Shown piece after piece: positions 25,391-33,919 of a stretch of 53,859 nucleotides of DNA. Both the position numbers and the translations under genes were made by a program. The notes beneath the pieces are model-generated. The model saw only the letters and a list, made by a program, of their open reading frames with translations. It was not told the DNA's origin and made no database searches. How positions within the stretch are numbered: position 1 is the stretch's first letter; the number at the start of each line of letters is the position of its first letter. The stretch is from positions 1-53,859 of the IMG/VR virus record IMGVR_UViG_3300010354_000117; one strand, written 5' to 3'. This stretch comes from a virus.

Positions 25391-26047
25391 ATGGCAAAGA
25401 AACCGCAAAGCTTCCAGTTAACACCAGAGCAGCAAGAAATGGCTGCGGAGAATATAAACCTAGCAAGAAGGGAAGCTTGGCGTGTTCAGAGGACGACAGG
25501 CATTGAATATTCGATCCTGGAGGGTGCCGCATTCCTTGGTTTATGTAAGGCATGCCATCGGTATGACCCGGAATCGGGCTACAAATTTTCTAGCTTAGCA
25601 ACACCAACAATAAGAGGCGAAATCTTGCACTGGGTAAGAGATCGCACTTATGCAATGCGTTTGTCACATCGCATGCGAGAGAATTGGGTCAAAGGACGCA
25701 GATTGCTATTCGATGGATCTAATGATATAGCAATATCCGAAAAGCTAGGTATATCGCTTGGAGAGTGGCAGGAAACCAGATCAGCATGCTCTGGCCCGCC
25801 GCTTGAGCTAAAAGATCAAGCGATGCCAACGGATCCGCTGGAGCCAGAGGAGATGGACTTCAAAATAGACTATCGAGAGAAGGCGAGGGAAATGGTCGAG
25901 GCGCTGTCCACCAAGGATTACAACTCTATGGCGTCTTACTACAGGGGCGACCTGTCGAAGCCACCGGTCAGGCAGTTCACGTCGATGACCAGTGGCCTGA
26001 GGCAACAAAAATTATCAATACCAGACCCGGCTACCCAGCTAAACTGA
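25391..26047 (+). CDS. Second sigma-70-like protein (regions 2 and 3, weak region 4)
   Basis: 218 residues from ATG 25391 (a TTG 4 codons earlier overlaps terL). Region 2: ARREAWRVQRTTGIEYSILE, AAFLGLCKACHRYDPESGYK and FSSLATPTIRGEILHWVRDR. A region 3-like part follows: RLSHRMRENWVKGRRLLFDG and DIAISEKLGISLGEWQETRS. The C-terminus does not show a convincing region 4, so -35 recognition may be absent or altered, fitting use of extended -10 promoters. It is distinct from the 18387 factor, so the phage has two candidates for polymerase reprogramming. Confidence 0.82.
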   Translation: MAKKPQSFQLTPEQQEMAAENINLARREAWRVQRTTGIEYSILEGAAFLGLCKACHRYDPESGYKFSSLATPTIRGEILHWVRDRTYAMRLSHRMRENWVKGRRLLFDGSNDIAISEKLGISLGEWQETRSACSGPPLELKDQAMPTDPLEPEEMDFKIDYREKAREMVEALSTKDYNSMASYYRGDLSKPPVRQFTSMTSGLRQQKLSIPDPATQLN

Positions 26048-26067
26048 GGCCAGTTCCCAATGCAATT

Positions 26068-27651
26068 GTGAAATCTGTAATTAGTGATTACACGATAAAG
26101 GCGGTCAAAGATATACCAATTACAAACGTACTAGACAGTCAGCATGTAGAGTACAAAAAGATAGGAAAAGAAGCGATAACATTATGCCCTTGGCACAATG
26201 ACAGAAATCCATCGTTAACCATAAACGATGAAAAAAGCCTGTGTTATTGCTTTGTTTGCCAGACGGGTGATGATGGCATAGGCTTCATCCAGGCAAAGCT
26301 TGGAATGTCTTTTGCGGAAGCGGTAGAAAAGATAGCTATTTCCAACAACATAGAGGTAATATACGAAAACCTGAATCCAGAACTTGCGCTAAAGGAAGCA
26401 AGACGAAAGGTTCAGTTGATGAACCAACTGACAACCGAACACGAATCTTACCGCAGATTTCTGAAGGACCCAAGGGCTCAAAGGATACGAGACTTCCTGG
26501 ATACCAGGGGTATAGAACCAGCTACTTCTAAGCATTTTCAGCTTGGTTATTGTCCTCGTGGATTTTTTGGCGATAGGATCACTGTACCGATTCATGACCA
26601 CATTGGTACGCTGGTCGGTTTCGCCGGTAGAGCCACAAGCAATACGGCCAAGCCAAAATTCAAGAATTCTGAGAACAGTGAATATTTCGATAAATCAAAG
26701 CTGGTGTTCAATGAGCACAGGGCTATTCAACATATCAGGGAAGCCGATAGTCTTGTTTTTGTGGAAGGTCACTTTGATGTAATATCACTATGGCAATTTG
26801 GCATCAAAAATGTAGTAGCCCTTCAGGGTACAGCGACGCCAAGTGATTCCATACTGCATAGACTGGCTAGAAGGACAAAGAGATTCATACTGTGTTTCGA
26901 TGCAGATGAAGGTGGCCTAAAGGCAACGGAGGCGTTTATTAAGTCCGCCGGTCCGATGACATGTCGCGGTGATCTAAGCTTGTCGGTTGCACAGTTACCG
27001 GACGGCAAGGATCCAGAGGACTGTATCAGCAGCGGGTTAGACCTGTTTTCCATAATTGAAAGTGCAAAACCGTGGCTCGACTGGCAGCTTGATGTGTGGC
27101 TAAAATCTGTAGACAGGTCAGACACTGCGCGATACACGGAGATAGAATCCAGGATACGTGCCTTGGTTGAATCAATACACTCCCCAACCCTGAGGCAATA
27201 TTATATCGACAAAGCATCACTGGCCCTATCGCAGGACCCAGAGTCAGCCGCAAAAACTGCAAAAGATTGGTTCAAGAATACATCAACGATAAAAAGCAGG
27301 AAAAGGTGGCTGAAGCCAAGCCCGCTTGAGACCAGGATGATGGCAGAGCGAAGACTGCTCAGGTTGTATATTCACTTCCCTGAACTAAGGCCAGATCTTG
27401 TCGGTCTGATGGACAGACTGTATTCACCCGCGCATAAATGGTTATGGCAAAGATTGCGGGAAATCGAAGATTTCAGCGATGGCGTAAACATGGTCGAGAC
27501 CCTTTTGGCGGTGTACTGCGTTTCGGAACCGCATTACACGAGACAGCTTAGATCGATAGCCATGCCGACGATCAAGGTACACAGTGATTCTGGTATAATG
27601 GATCATATCAAGAACATCTTGTCGCAGGAGCTTGTCGTAAATGGCATCTGA
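26068..27651 (+). CDS. DnaG-type DNA primase
   Basis: 527 residues from GTG. The N-terminal CHC2 zinc finger is complete: ITLCPWHNDRN and KSLCYCFVCQTGDDGIGFI. The TOPRIM domain follows at ~225-310 with SLVFVEGHFDVISLWQFGIK (Glu-Gly) and FILCFDADEGGLKATEAF (D-x-D). An RNA-polymerase basic stretch lies before it (GFFGDRITVPIHDHIGTLVG, FAGRATSN). The C-terminal ~180 residues are helical and may contact the helicase. It makes RNA primers for phage replication. It is separated from the helicase operon by 10 kb. Confidence 0.92.
   Translation: MKSVISDYTIKAVKDIPITNVLDSQHVEYKKIGKEAITLCPWHNDRNPSLTINDEKSLCYCFVCQTGDDGIGFIQAKLGMSFAEAVEKIAISNNIEVIYENLNPELALKEARRKVQLMNQLTTEHESYRRFLKDPRAQRIRDFLDTRGIEPATSKHFQLGYCPRGFFGDRITVPIHDHIGTLVGFAGRATSNTAKPKFKNSENSEYFDKSKLVFNEHRAIQHIREADSLVFVEGHFDVISLWQFGIKNVVALQGTATPSDSILHRLARRTKRFILCFDADEGGLKATEAFIKSAGPMTCRGDLSLSVAQLPDGKDPEDCISSGLDLFSIIESAKPWLDWQLDVWLKSVDRSDTARYTEIESRIRALVESIHSPTLRQYYIDKASLALSQDPESAAKTAKDWFKNTSTIKSRKRWLKPSPLETRMMAERRLLRLYIHFPELRPDLVGLMDRLYSPAHKWLWQRLREIEDFSDGVNMVETLLAVYCVSEPHYTRQLRSIAMPTIKVHSDSGIMDHIKNILSQELVVNGI
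27591..27599 (+). promoter_or_regulatory. Putative extended -10 promoter (TGG-TATAAT)
   Basis: A textbook TGGTATAAT inside the 3' end of the primase gene, 42 nt before the glutaredoxin ATG. Best match to an extended -10 in the window. Confidence 0.5.
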
Positions 27652-27871
27652 AGGGAAACCGCAATTCTTGATGTACACACTGGCTGGTTGCCCTTATTGC
27701 AATCAAGCAAAGGCATTATTTGATCACTATAATGTCAGGTATCAGGTGAAATACGAGAAAGCGCCCGACTGGGATACTTTCCCTGGTATCTACAAAATCA
27801 CAGACGATGGCCCGGAGTTGATAGGTGGCTTTTCCGAGCTGGCCGAATACTCGTACAAGGATGGTCTGTGA
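27641..27871 (+). CDS. grx: Glutaredoxin
   Basis: 76 residues with the dithiol motif GCPYC at ~16-20 after a beta strand (FLMYTLA) and helix QAKALFDHYNV. The expected cis-Pro region is present as TFPGIYKI and the end GGFSELAEYSYKDGL matches glutathione-binding helices. It likely reduces the phage RNR located 0.7 kb downstream. It overlaps the primase stop by 11 nt. Confidence 0.9.
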   Translation: MASEGKPQFLMYTLAGCPYCNQAKALFDHYNVRYQVKYEKAPDWDTFPGIYKITDDGPELIGGFSELAEYSYKDGL

Positions 27872-27872
27872 G

Positions 27873-27897
27873 GCGTGGTCGGAATTTCCGTCCACGC
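27873..27897 (+). other. Strong hairpin after glutaredoxin gene
   Basis: Inverted repeat GCGTGG-t-CGGAA / TTCCG-t-CCACGC, 11 pairs with one T-T mismatch and a tiny loop. It starts at the glutaredoxin stop and has no T tract, so it may be a processing or stability element rather than an intrinsic terminator. Confidence 0.55.
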
Positions 27898-27953
27898 TCG
27901 ATTGCTGCTAAATCCTTAAGGCATGGATAACTTGCGAACAAATTTGAGTTGCC

Positions 27954-28100
27954 ATGACTAAGATGGACCCGTCAGCACCGTTCCCTGGTTCGCTCCAACA
28001 TGGCGAAGGCACCCTCTGCGAAAAAGACACTAAGCGGCAACAACCGCCCGCTGGAGCGTATCGGGAAAAAGACGACACAAGGCGCCGGTCTCCGGTCTAA
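27954..28100 (+). CDS. Possible small protein overlapping the next gene
   Basis: 48 residues (MTKMDPSAPFPGSLQHGEG..., RRRSPV) from ATG 27954. It overlaps the following small basic gene over 101 nt in another frame. The composition is low in hydrophobics and no homologue is recognised. It may be only the open frame opposite the real gene at 28000; listed with low confidence. Confidence 0.22.
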   Translation: MTKMDPSAPFPGSLQHGEGTLCEKDTKRQQPPAGAYREKDDTRRRSPV

Positions 28101-28143
28101 GCCCAAGAGAGGGCACAAGCGTTACCGTGGCCAAGGGCGATAG
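28000..28143 (+). CDS. Small basic protein ending KRYRGQGR
   Basis: 47 residues, MAKAPSAKKTLSGN... with a Gly/Lys/Arg-rich tail KRGHKRYRGQGR. Very short phage proteins ending in a K-x-YRGQGR-like sequence are familiar from marine phages and cyanophages, function unknown. The stop lies 3 nt before the next ATG. It may bind nucleic acid. Confidence 0.62.
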   Translation: MAKAPSAKKTLSGNNRPLERIGKKTTQGAGLRSKPKRGHKRYRGQGR

Positions 28144-28146
28144 GCA

Positions 28147-28449
28147 ATGGAGCATCCGGTATCTAAACAACAGGTCTGGAGATCTGCTTTGGCTGCCAAG
28201 CAAGCCATAGCAGAAGGAAGACTTGCAGATGCAGTAAGTTTGCTATATTTTATGCACAAAAACCATATAATGGAATGGGTGTGCGTAAAGCGAGAGCTGC
28301 TTGCTTCGGCACAAGACTCCAGGTCACTGCTAGCAATAGCTACCGTACTGGATGCATCAAAGAAAAGCACACTTTCTGAGTCTGCCAGGATTATACCGGG
28401 CCTCTCTGATTTGCTTCATCAGGATCCGTATCAAGAGTTGCTCGATTAA
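28147..28449 (+). CDS. Hypothetical helical protein
   Basis: 100 residues, nearly all predicted helix by eye: VWRSALAAKQAIAEGRLADA, VSLLYFMHKNHIMEWVCVKR, SLLAIATVLDASKKST. Helix-turn-helix repeats resemble small TPR-like or four-helix proteins. No family recognised. It lies directly before the RNR gene. Confidence 0.62.
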   Translation: MEHPVSKQQVWRSALAAKQAIAEGRLADAVSLLYFMHKNHIMEWVCVKRELLASAQDSRSLLAIATVLDASKKSTLSESARIIPGLSDLLHQDPYQELLD

Positions 28450-28520
28450 GTCGATTTACAGCTTGAGTACGGCTATTTCCGCGTCACTTGCGGCAATCTA
28501 AAGTCCCTTTAATTTCAATC

Positions 28521-31500
28521 ATGTCGGAATTCGGTCAATTCGCTCCTTCTGGGCCTGCGGTTTTCTATCGTTCGTACTCCCGGCGTAAGGCAGACGGGTC
28601 GCGTGAAAACTTTGAAGAGGCAATTACGCGTACAATATCTGCCATCGCAGAGGTAGGTAAATTTACTCAGGAGCAGAAGGCGCTATGTATTGAAGCTGGG
28701 CTGAGACAGCAATGCTTCCCTAGCGGTCGTGCATTGTGGGTTGCAGGTACGGAGTGGTCCAAGAAGCAAGAGAACTTCCCTGGGTACTACAACTGCTGCT
28801 CGATGCACGCAAACGATCCCTCGATGTTTGGCTTGCTGATGGAGCTGGCCATGATGGGAACAGGCACTGGCGCCGTCATGGAGAAAGACGTTGTAAACAA
28901 CATGCCGCCAATTCAAAGAAAAGTTTCTATTAGCAATATCAGGAACAACGAAGGAATCAAGGGTGGCGATGCAGATACAACCATCAGGTTTACTGGGATT
29001 GTTGATGAAAAACCAATCATCACAATCAAAGTTGGCGATTCCCGTCAGGGCTGGGCTAGTGCCTACCAGGGTTTAATTACCCTAGCTATGGGGTACCCGG
29101 CTCAAGACGAGGAAGAGGAGACAGTCCATTGCGATGCCGAAATAGTGCTGGATCTGAGTCACGTCCGCCAGGCGGGTGAACCCCTCAAGGGCTTTGGTGG
29201 CACGGCTAACCCTGTTCGGCTGCGGGAGACGTTTGAGCGGGCGGCAAAAGTGCTCTGCAAGGCCAAGGGACGCAAGCTGACATCGATTGAGTGCTGCTTG
29301 CTGATTGATGAAGCAGCCAGTGCAGTAGTGGCCGGCAATATTCGCCGTTGCTTGCCCGGCGATGCTCTTGTGCACACTGAGTTCGGTCTCGTACCAATTC
29401 GTGATATCAAGATTGGCACAATGGTGCAAACCTCGAAAGGATTGCGTCCTGTCGTTGATTTTTTTGATCAAGGCAAGCAAGTTATTTACGAAATCAAAAC
29501 ACAAGACGGAAGCCTGTTTTGCTCAAAAGAGCACAAAGTAGCCGTGCTGCGTGATATCTATGGTGCATATGAAATGGTCAAGGCAATTGATCTCAAGGCC
29601 GGTGATCGAATGGTTGGCAACCATTTGATTGTTACGGGTCACAGCACCAATCTGCCGATTGCCGGTAATACGAAGGCAAATTCACGCAAGCCTCGTAAAC
29701 CAATAACTGTTCCAAAATTAGACAAAGAAGTTGCCTATTTTCTTGGCTATTTCCACGGGAATGGTAATGTTAAATCAGACGGTAGCGGTATTCGCATAAC
29801 TGGACCCAGTGGTTTTGAGTCTATCGCCGCTAGGTGCTCTAGCGTGCTTCAGCGGTTTGGTTTTGATTCGCATTTTGCTAACAAAAGCGATGCCTCGGCG
29901 TGGGAGTTGACAGCGAATGGGCGCGAATTAAATGCCTACTTCCATAATTTCAAGCAAGTATTTTCGCAGCCAATTATTCCTGATTGCATTCTCCAGGGGA
30001 CGGAAGAAATTCGCTGGCATTACCTGGGTGGCCTGATGGATTCTGACGGTTCACCGGGCACTCATGTCCTGCTGAATTCTGTATATCCGGAATTTAGTCA
30101 CCAAATTCAAGCTATCTATAGCTCTCTTGGTATTCCGACTCGCATCGAAAAGCGTTTCCGTAAAAATAATCATGAATGTGAGCTAAATGCAGTAGGCCTT
30201 CATAAGCATAAGATCTATCAAGTATTTTCAAGCATTTGCACTCGTTACCCTTATCTTGCGACTCAGCCATCTGACACTAGCAGGAATCAGCATGGGTTTG
30301 ACAGGCAGATGGTGAAAGCTAGTATTAAAGGTATCAACTGGGGTCAGTATCAATCCCAGAAGAGTTGCGTGTCGCTTGCGGTAATCGAGCCAGCAATGAC
30401 TGACCTTATTCCAGTTACAGTAATCAACGTACAGCCTACATCGCGTATCGAAGATACATTCGATATTGAGGTCAAGGATGTCCATGAATTTTACTGCAAT
30501 GGCTACCTTGTTTCGAATTCAGCGGGCATGCGTCAATTTTCGTCCTGCGATAATGAGGCCGCTTCGGCCAAAGATGGCCTGTATAAGCAGGATGAAAACG
30601 GCAACTGGAGCGTAGATCCCGAAAAAGAAGCACTCAGGATGGCCAATCACACCCTGTGCTTCCATGCGAAACCTGACCACAAAACGATCAGGGCCAGTAT
30701 CGAAAAGCAGTTTTGGTCCGGCGAAGGTGCCATCATGTATGTGCCTGAGTCAATCGCCAGGGCAAATGCCGACCTGTTGAATACAGAACAACTAAAGAAG
30801 CGATTCCTTGCTTTGTACGTGCGCAGTCAGGATGATGCACGTCAGATGCTGACCGAACTAGCGGAAAAGGTTGGTGAACCAACCGATGAACGCATCATTC
30901 AGCATCGGATGGACAGGTACGGACTTAACCCGTGCTTTGCTCCGGGCACTATTGTGATGACCAGGGAAGGCTATTTCCCGATCGAATCACTGGTTGGCGA
31001 GACTGTTGAAATTCATGATGGGAACGAGTGGCGCGTCATTGACAATTTCCGGGTTACTGCTAATGATCAAGATGTTTACAATGTGATATTACATGATGGG
31101 ACAGTTATTACAGCTACTGAATACCACAAGTTTATCCTGAAAGATGGAACCAGAAGAGAACTAAAGGACCTGAAGCCCGGCAATGAGCTGCTGGCTGCTA
31201 CGATTGAACCGGTCAAGGGTTCAGTAAGCGCAAAGGGCGCATACCTGAAGGGCTTCCTGATTGGAGATGGTACGTCAAATAAAGGGAAAGGCGCTTTCTG
31301 TAAGGTGTACGCACCAAAAAAAGTTTGCGCGGATCGATTACGCGCATCCCTCATTGAGCTTGGAGCATTTGATGGTCTAGAAGTGCTGACCGGAGCTGGT
31401 TACATCCGTGGACTGTCTTCTACTTGCGAAGACATGAATCAATGGTGTTACAAATATAAGCACACATTTCCTGACGAGGTGCTTAATTGGACAGACGAGG

Positions 31501-33056
31501 CGAAAGGTGAGTTTATAGCCGGATTATTCGATGCAGATGGCGCTGCGATTGATAGCAAAAAGGGTTTTTCTTATCAACTTACCAGCGTAAGCTTGCCATT
31601 CTTGCGTGGACTAGTGGCCTTACTGCGCACCATGGGTATCAATTCAAAAATCGGTCCGGTTCGCAAAGGTGGCACCAAAGATTTTGGTCCAGACAAAGGG
31701 GGAGTATGTCAAGTCAAAGACACCTACCGGCTTGCTATTTCTCAATATAACTCTATTATTCTGGCTAGACGGGTAAGATTTGAACGCCTTAAATCTTTTG
31801 CAGGCAGAGAGACCTCCTACTCTGTAAAGAGCAAATCTAATGTTATTTCTTCCATTGAATTTGCGTACACAGCGCCAGAAGTGTACTGCTGCACCGTACC
31901 CGGAAGTCATGCCTTTACCCTTGGAGCACTTTTGTTAGTGGCACAGTGCGGTGAAATCCTTATGCGTGACAACGTATGCAACCTCAGTGAGGTCCATCTG
32001 AATACTATCGATCCAAGTGATTCAGAGCTGCAACGTCAGGCATTCTATGCCGGTGGTCTGCAAGTTGCGGCCCTGCTACAGCACAAATTTGTCCCCGAAC
32101 GCCTTTCTTATAGCCGTGAAAACGATCCGATTGTTGGTGTCAGTTTTACTGGCCTGTTTGACTTTTTTGTGCATGCTTTTGGTGCCCCTTGGCTGAAGTG
32201 GATGATGAAAGGGCGCCCTGGTGGTGCTGAGTACAAGAAGTACGATGCCATGGAAAAGAAATTCCTCAGGGGCTGGAGGATTGCTGCCGAGCAGGGTGTC
32301 AGGGACTACTGCGAGCAGCACGGTATTCGTGTCCCGAATAGGTTCACCACAGTGCAACCTGCTGGCTCCAAGAGCCTGTTGACCGGCGCTAGCAGCGGCT
32401 GGCATCCGCCGAAGGCACAGCGCTTCATCCGCCGGATTACCTTTGGCGTAAATGATCCACTGGTCAGTGCATTGCGTGATTACGGCTACAACGTAATTCC
32501 AGCACAAAGCGCCAGGGACGAAGACGGCAACCTGCTTGATGACATCAGCGATCCCAGGGTTCGCGAAGTGTTGGTTGAAATCCCCACAGAAGTATCGTGG
32601 GCTAATTTACCTGGTTGCGATGAGTTCGACCTTAGCAAGTTACCAGTTAGCGCTCAGTGGGGACTCTATATGCAGGTTCAAAAAGAATACACCCAGCACA
32701 ACACATCCGCAACCCTGGAGTTTCGTCAAGACGAAATAGACCAACTGACTGATTTAGTCCACCAGTCAATCCAGTCGGATGATGGATACATTTCGGCTGC
32801 TCTGCTTGCCAGGTTCGATGCAAACGAAACATTCCCACGATTGCCGTTTGAACCAATCGACAAGCAGATGTACGAACGTCGCATGGCTACGGTGAAAATC
32901 GTTCGCTCAATGCTGCCGGAAGATGTTACATTTCTTGATCTATTGAAGAAATATGACAATGCGGACTATGAGCTGAAAGGTGCTGCTGGCTGTGATTCAG
33001 CTAAGTGTTTAACAGAATCAGAGAAAGACTCTGATCAAGCTGGATTGCTCAAGTGA
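28521..33056 (+). CDS. nrdJ: Class II (B12-dependent) ribonucleotide reductase with two inteins
   Basis: 1511-residue precursor from ATG 28521. Removal of two inteins leaves 783 residues, the size of monomeric class II RNR. Extein marks: FPGYYNCCSMHAND with the first redox Cys, GTGTGAVMEKDVV, PLKGFGGTANP, the radical-site NPCGEI (split by intein 2), TTVQPAGSKSLLTG and a C-terminal C-x4-C (GCDSAKC) for external reduction. It converts ribonucleoside triphosphates to deoxy forms using adenosylcobalamin, which cyanobacteria make or salvage. Glutaredoxin, ThyX and dCTP deaminase complete the set. A longer frame from 28488 uses a TTG and is unlikely. Confidence 0.93.
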   Translation: MSEFGQFAPSGPAVFYRSYSRRKADGSRENFEEAITRTISAIAEVGKFTQEQKALCIEAGLRQQCFPSGRALWVAGTEWSKKQENFPGYYNCCSMHANDPSMFGLLMELAMMGTGTGAVMEKDVVNNMPPIQRKVSISNIRNNEGIKGGDADTTIRFTGIVDEKPIITIKVGDSRQGWASAYQGLITLAMGYPAQDEEEETVHCDAEIVLDLSHVRQAGEPLKGFGGTANPVRLRETFERAAKVLCKAKGRKLTSIECCLLIDEAASAVVAGNIRRCLPGDALVHTEFGLVPIRDIKIGTMVQTSKGLRPVVDFFDQGKQVIYEIKTQDGSLFCSKEHKVAVLRDIYGAYEMVKAIDLKAGDRMVGNHLIVTGHSTNLPIAGNTKANSRKPRKPITVPKLDKEVAYFLGYFHGNGNVKSDGSGIRITGPSGFESIAARCSSVLQRFGFDSHFANKSDASAWELTANGRELNAYFHNFKQVFSQPIIPDCILQGTEEIRWHYLGGLMDSDGSPGTHVLLNSVYPEFSHQIQAIYSSLGIPTRIEKRFRKNNHECELNAVGLHKHKIYQVFSSICTRYPYLATQPSDTSRNQHGFDRQMVKASIKGINWGQYQSQKSCVSLAVIEPAMTDLIPVTVINVQPTSRIEDTFDIEVKDVHEFYCNGYLVSNSAGMRQFSSCDNEAASAKDGLYKQDENGNWSVDPEKEALRMANHTLCFHAKPDHKTIRASIEKQFWSGEGAIMYVPESIARANADLLNTEQLKKRFLALYVRSQDDARQMLTELAEKVGEPTDERIIQHRMDRYGLNPCFAPGTIVMTREGYFPIESLVGETVEIHDGNEWRVIDNFRVTANDQDVYNVILHDGTVITATEYHKFILKDGTRRELKDLKPGNELLAATIEPVKGSVSAKGAYLKGFLIGDGTSNKGKGAFCKVYAPKKVCADRLRASLIELGAFDGLEVLTGAGYIRGLSSTCEDMNQWCYKYKHTFPDEVLNWTDEAKGEFIAGLFDADGAAIDSKKGFSYQLTSVSLPFLRGLVALLRTMGINSKIGPVRKGGTKDFGPDKGGVCQVKDTYRLAISQYNSIILARRVRFERLKSFAGRETSYSVKSKSNVISSIEFAYTAPEVYCCTVPGSHAFTLGALLLVAQCGEILMRDNVCNLSEVHLNTIDPSDSELQRQAFYAGGLQVAALLQHKFVPERLSYSRENDPIVGVSFTGLFDFFVHAFGAPWLKWMMKGRPGGAEYKKYDAMEKKFLRGWRIAAEQGVRDYCEQHGIRVPNRFTTVQPAGSKSLLTGASSGWHPPKAQRFIRRITFGVNDPLVSALRDYGYNVIPAQSARDEDGNLLDDISDPRVREVLVEIPTEVSWANLPGCDEFDLSKLPVSAQWGLYMQVQKEYTQHNTSATLEFRQDEIDQLTDLVHQSIQSDDGYISAALLARFDANETFPRLPFEPIDKQMYERRMATVKIVRSMLPEDVTFLDLLKKYDNADYELKGAAGCDSAKCLTESEKDSDQAGLLK
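29349..30518 (+). other. Intein 1 in RNR, with LAGLIDADG homing endonuclease
   Basis: 390 residues inserted between AGNIRR and SAGMRQF. It begins with Cys (CLPGDALVHTEFGLVPI, block A), has a block B His (FCSKEHKVAV), and ends with DTFDIEVKDVHEFYCNGY then LVSN followed by Ser+1. The penultimate residue is Ser rather than His. The central endonuclease has two LAGLIDADG helices: VAYFLGYFHGNG (the acidic residue of the first is replaced by Asn in the usual Asp position) and YLGGLMDSDGS. Protein splicing should restore the extein; the endonuclease may be partly impaired. Confidence 0.9.
30933..31946 (+). other. Intein 2 in RNR, with LAGLIDADG homing endonuclease
   Basis: 338 residues inserted in the radical-site loop, after NP and before CGEI, so the Cys+1 used for splicing is also the thiyl-radical Cys of the enzyme. 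It starts CFAPGTIVMTREGYFPIESL, has block B TATEYHKF, and ends GSHAFTLGALLLVAQ with Gln as last residue instead of Asn. Endonuclease helices: YLKGFLIGDGTS and FIAGLFDADGAA, both with acidic residues kept. Gln-ending inteins are known and can splice, often more slowly. Confidence 0.9.
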
Positions 33057-33072
33057 TCCAAGGGGCCGGTGA

Positions 33073-33081
33073 TGCTATACT
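33073..33081 (+). promoter_or_regulatory. Putative extended -10 promoter (TGC-TATACT)
   Basis: TGCTATACT lies 21 nt before ATG 33102 in the 45-nt gap after RNR. A GTG and ATG just ahead would translate through the promoter and were not chosen. Confidence 0.5.
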
Positions 33082-33101
33082 GGGCTATCCGGCCCTATCA
33101 G

Positions 33102-33350
33102 ATGATCTCTTCTTCTGAAGAACCTTTGGACCATAGTCACTATGGCCCAGAGGTCCAAGAAAAGCTGAGCATATTCCAGGATCTGTTCAAAAGCTATTAC
33201 AACATCACCTGGATTAAGTTCAAGGAGAACTCAAACCGCTTGGACACTATACAAAGCGCTTGGGATGCACTTGCTCGTGCCAGAAAGAAAGAAACTGGCA
33301 GCGGGTTCTATCTTACACCAGAGCAGTACAACAATGTCAACAATCGTTGA
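33102..33350 (+). CDS. Small hypothetical protein
   Basis: 82 residues from ATG 33102: acidic start MISSSEEPLDHSHYG, then amphipathic helices (VQEKLSIFQDLFKSYYNITW, RLDTIQSAWDALARARKK). No family known. It overlaps the deaminase gene by 17 nt, so the two are likely co-translated. Confidence 0.6.
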   Translation: MISSSEEPLDHSHYGPEVQEKLSIFQDLFKSYYNITWIKFKENSNRLDTIQSAWDALARARKKETGSGFYLTPEQYNNVNNR

Positions 33351-33849
33351 TTCTCAAATACTGTCCATGTGCCTTTCGAGGGAAGGGTTGATCGAACCCT
33401 TTCACGCCAACCAGTTGAACCCTGCCTCTTATGATGTAAGGCTCGGCGAGACGATTCTAGTAGAGCAACCAGAAGGTGGTTGGATTGAGGAATCTTTACC
33501 ATATTCACTGGCGCCAGGTGAATTTATTCTTGGTTGCACTGAAGAGTGGGTAAATATTCCATCTGATATGGAGGCGGTATTTCAACTGAAATCTTCCAGG
33601 GCTCGTGAAGGTTACGAGCATGTTCTTGCTGGCTACATCGATCCAGGGTTTTCTGGAAAAGTGACGCTGGAGTTGGTTAACGTGAATCGATATACGACCC
33701 TGCATTTGGTAAAAGACATGTTGATTGGACAGCTCAGATTCATGAAAACGGATCAGCCCTGCCGGATTCCGTATTCACAAAAGGGGCATTATCACAATGA
33801 CAACAAAGTAACCGCCTCTAAGGTGAATGCTTTTGGATTTATTTCCTGA
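33334..33849 (+). CDS. dcd: dCTP deaminase / dUTPase family protein
   Basis: 171 residues from ATG 33334 (a longer frame starts in the previous gene). Family motifs: NQLNPASYDVRLGETILV, QLKSSRAREG (nucleotide triphosphate binding, S-x-R), HVLAGYIDPGFSGKVTLEL with the catalytic Glu/Asp region, and DMLIGQLRF. It deaminates dCTP to dUTP, and possibly on to dUMP, feeding ThyX. It sits directly after the RNR unit, consistent with nucleotide supply. Confidence 0.9.
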   Translation: MSTIVDSQILSMCLSREGLIEPFHANQLNPASYDVRLGETILVEQPEGGWIEESLPYSLAPGEFILGCTEEWVNIPSDMEAVFQLKSSRAREGYEHVLAGYIDPGFSGKVTLELVNVNRYTTLHLVKDMLIGQLRFMKTDQPCRIPYSQKGHYHNDNKVTASKVNAFGFIS

Positions 33850-33919
33850 ATTCATAGTATTCCTGGAACCCTAGGGGAGCCAAGGCGAGACGCCGGCAGA
33901 AATTTAGGCGCGATGCCCC

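Noticed and set aside
33069-33101. Longer N-terminus for the 33102 gene (and likewise 35443-35478 for the 35479 gene)
   Set aside because: The extra codons translate the TATACT promoter; both would begin with the same Leu-Tyr-Trp by virtue of the motif, not homology.
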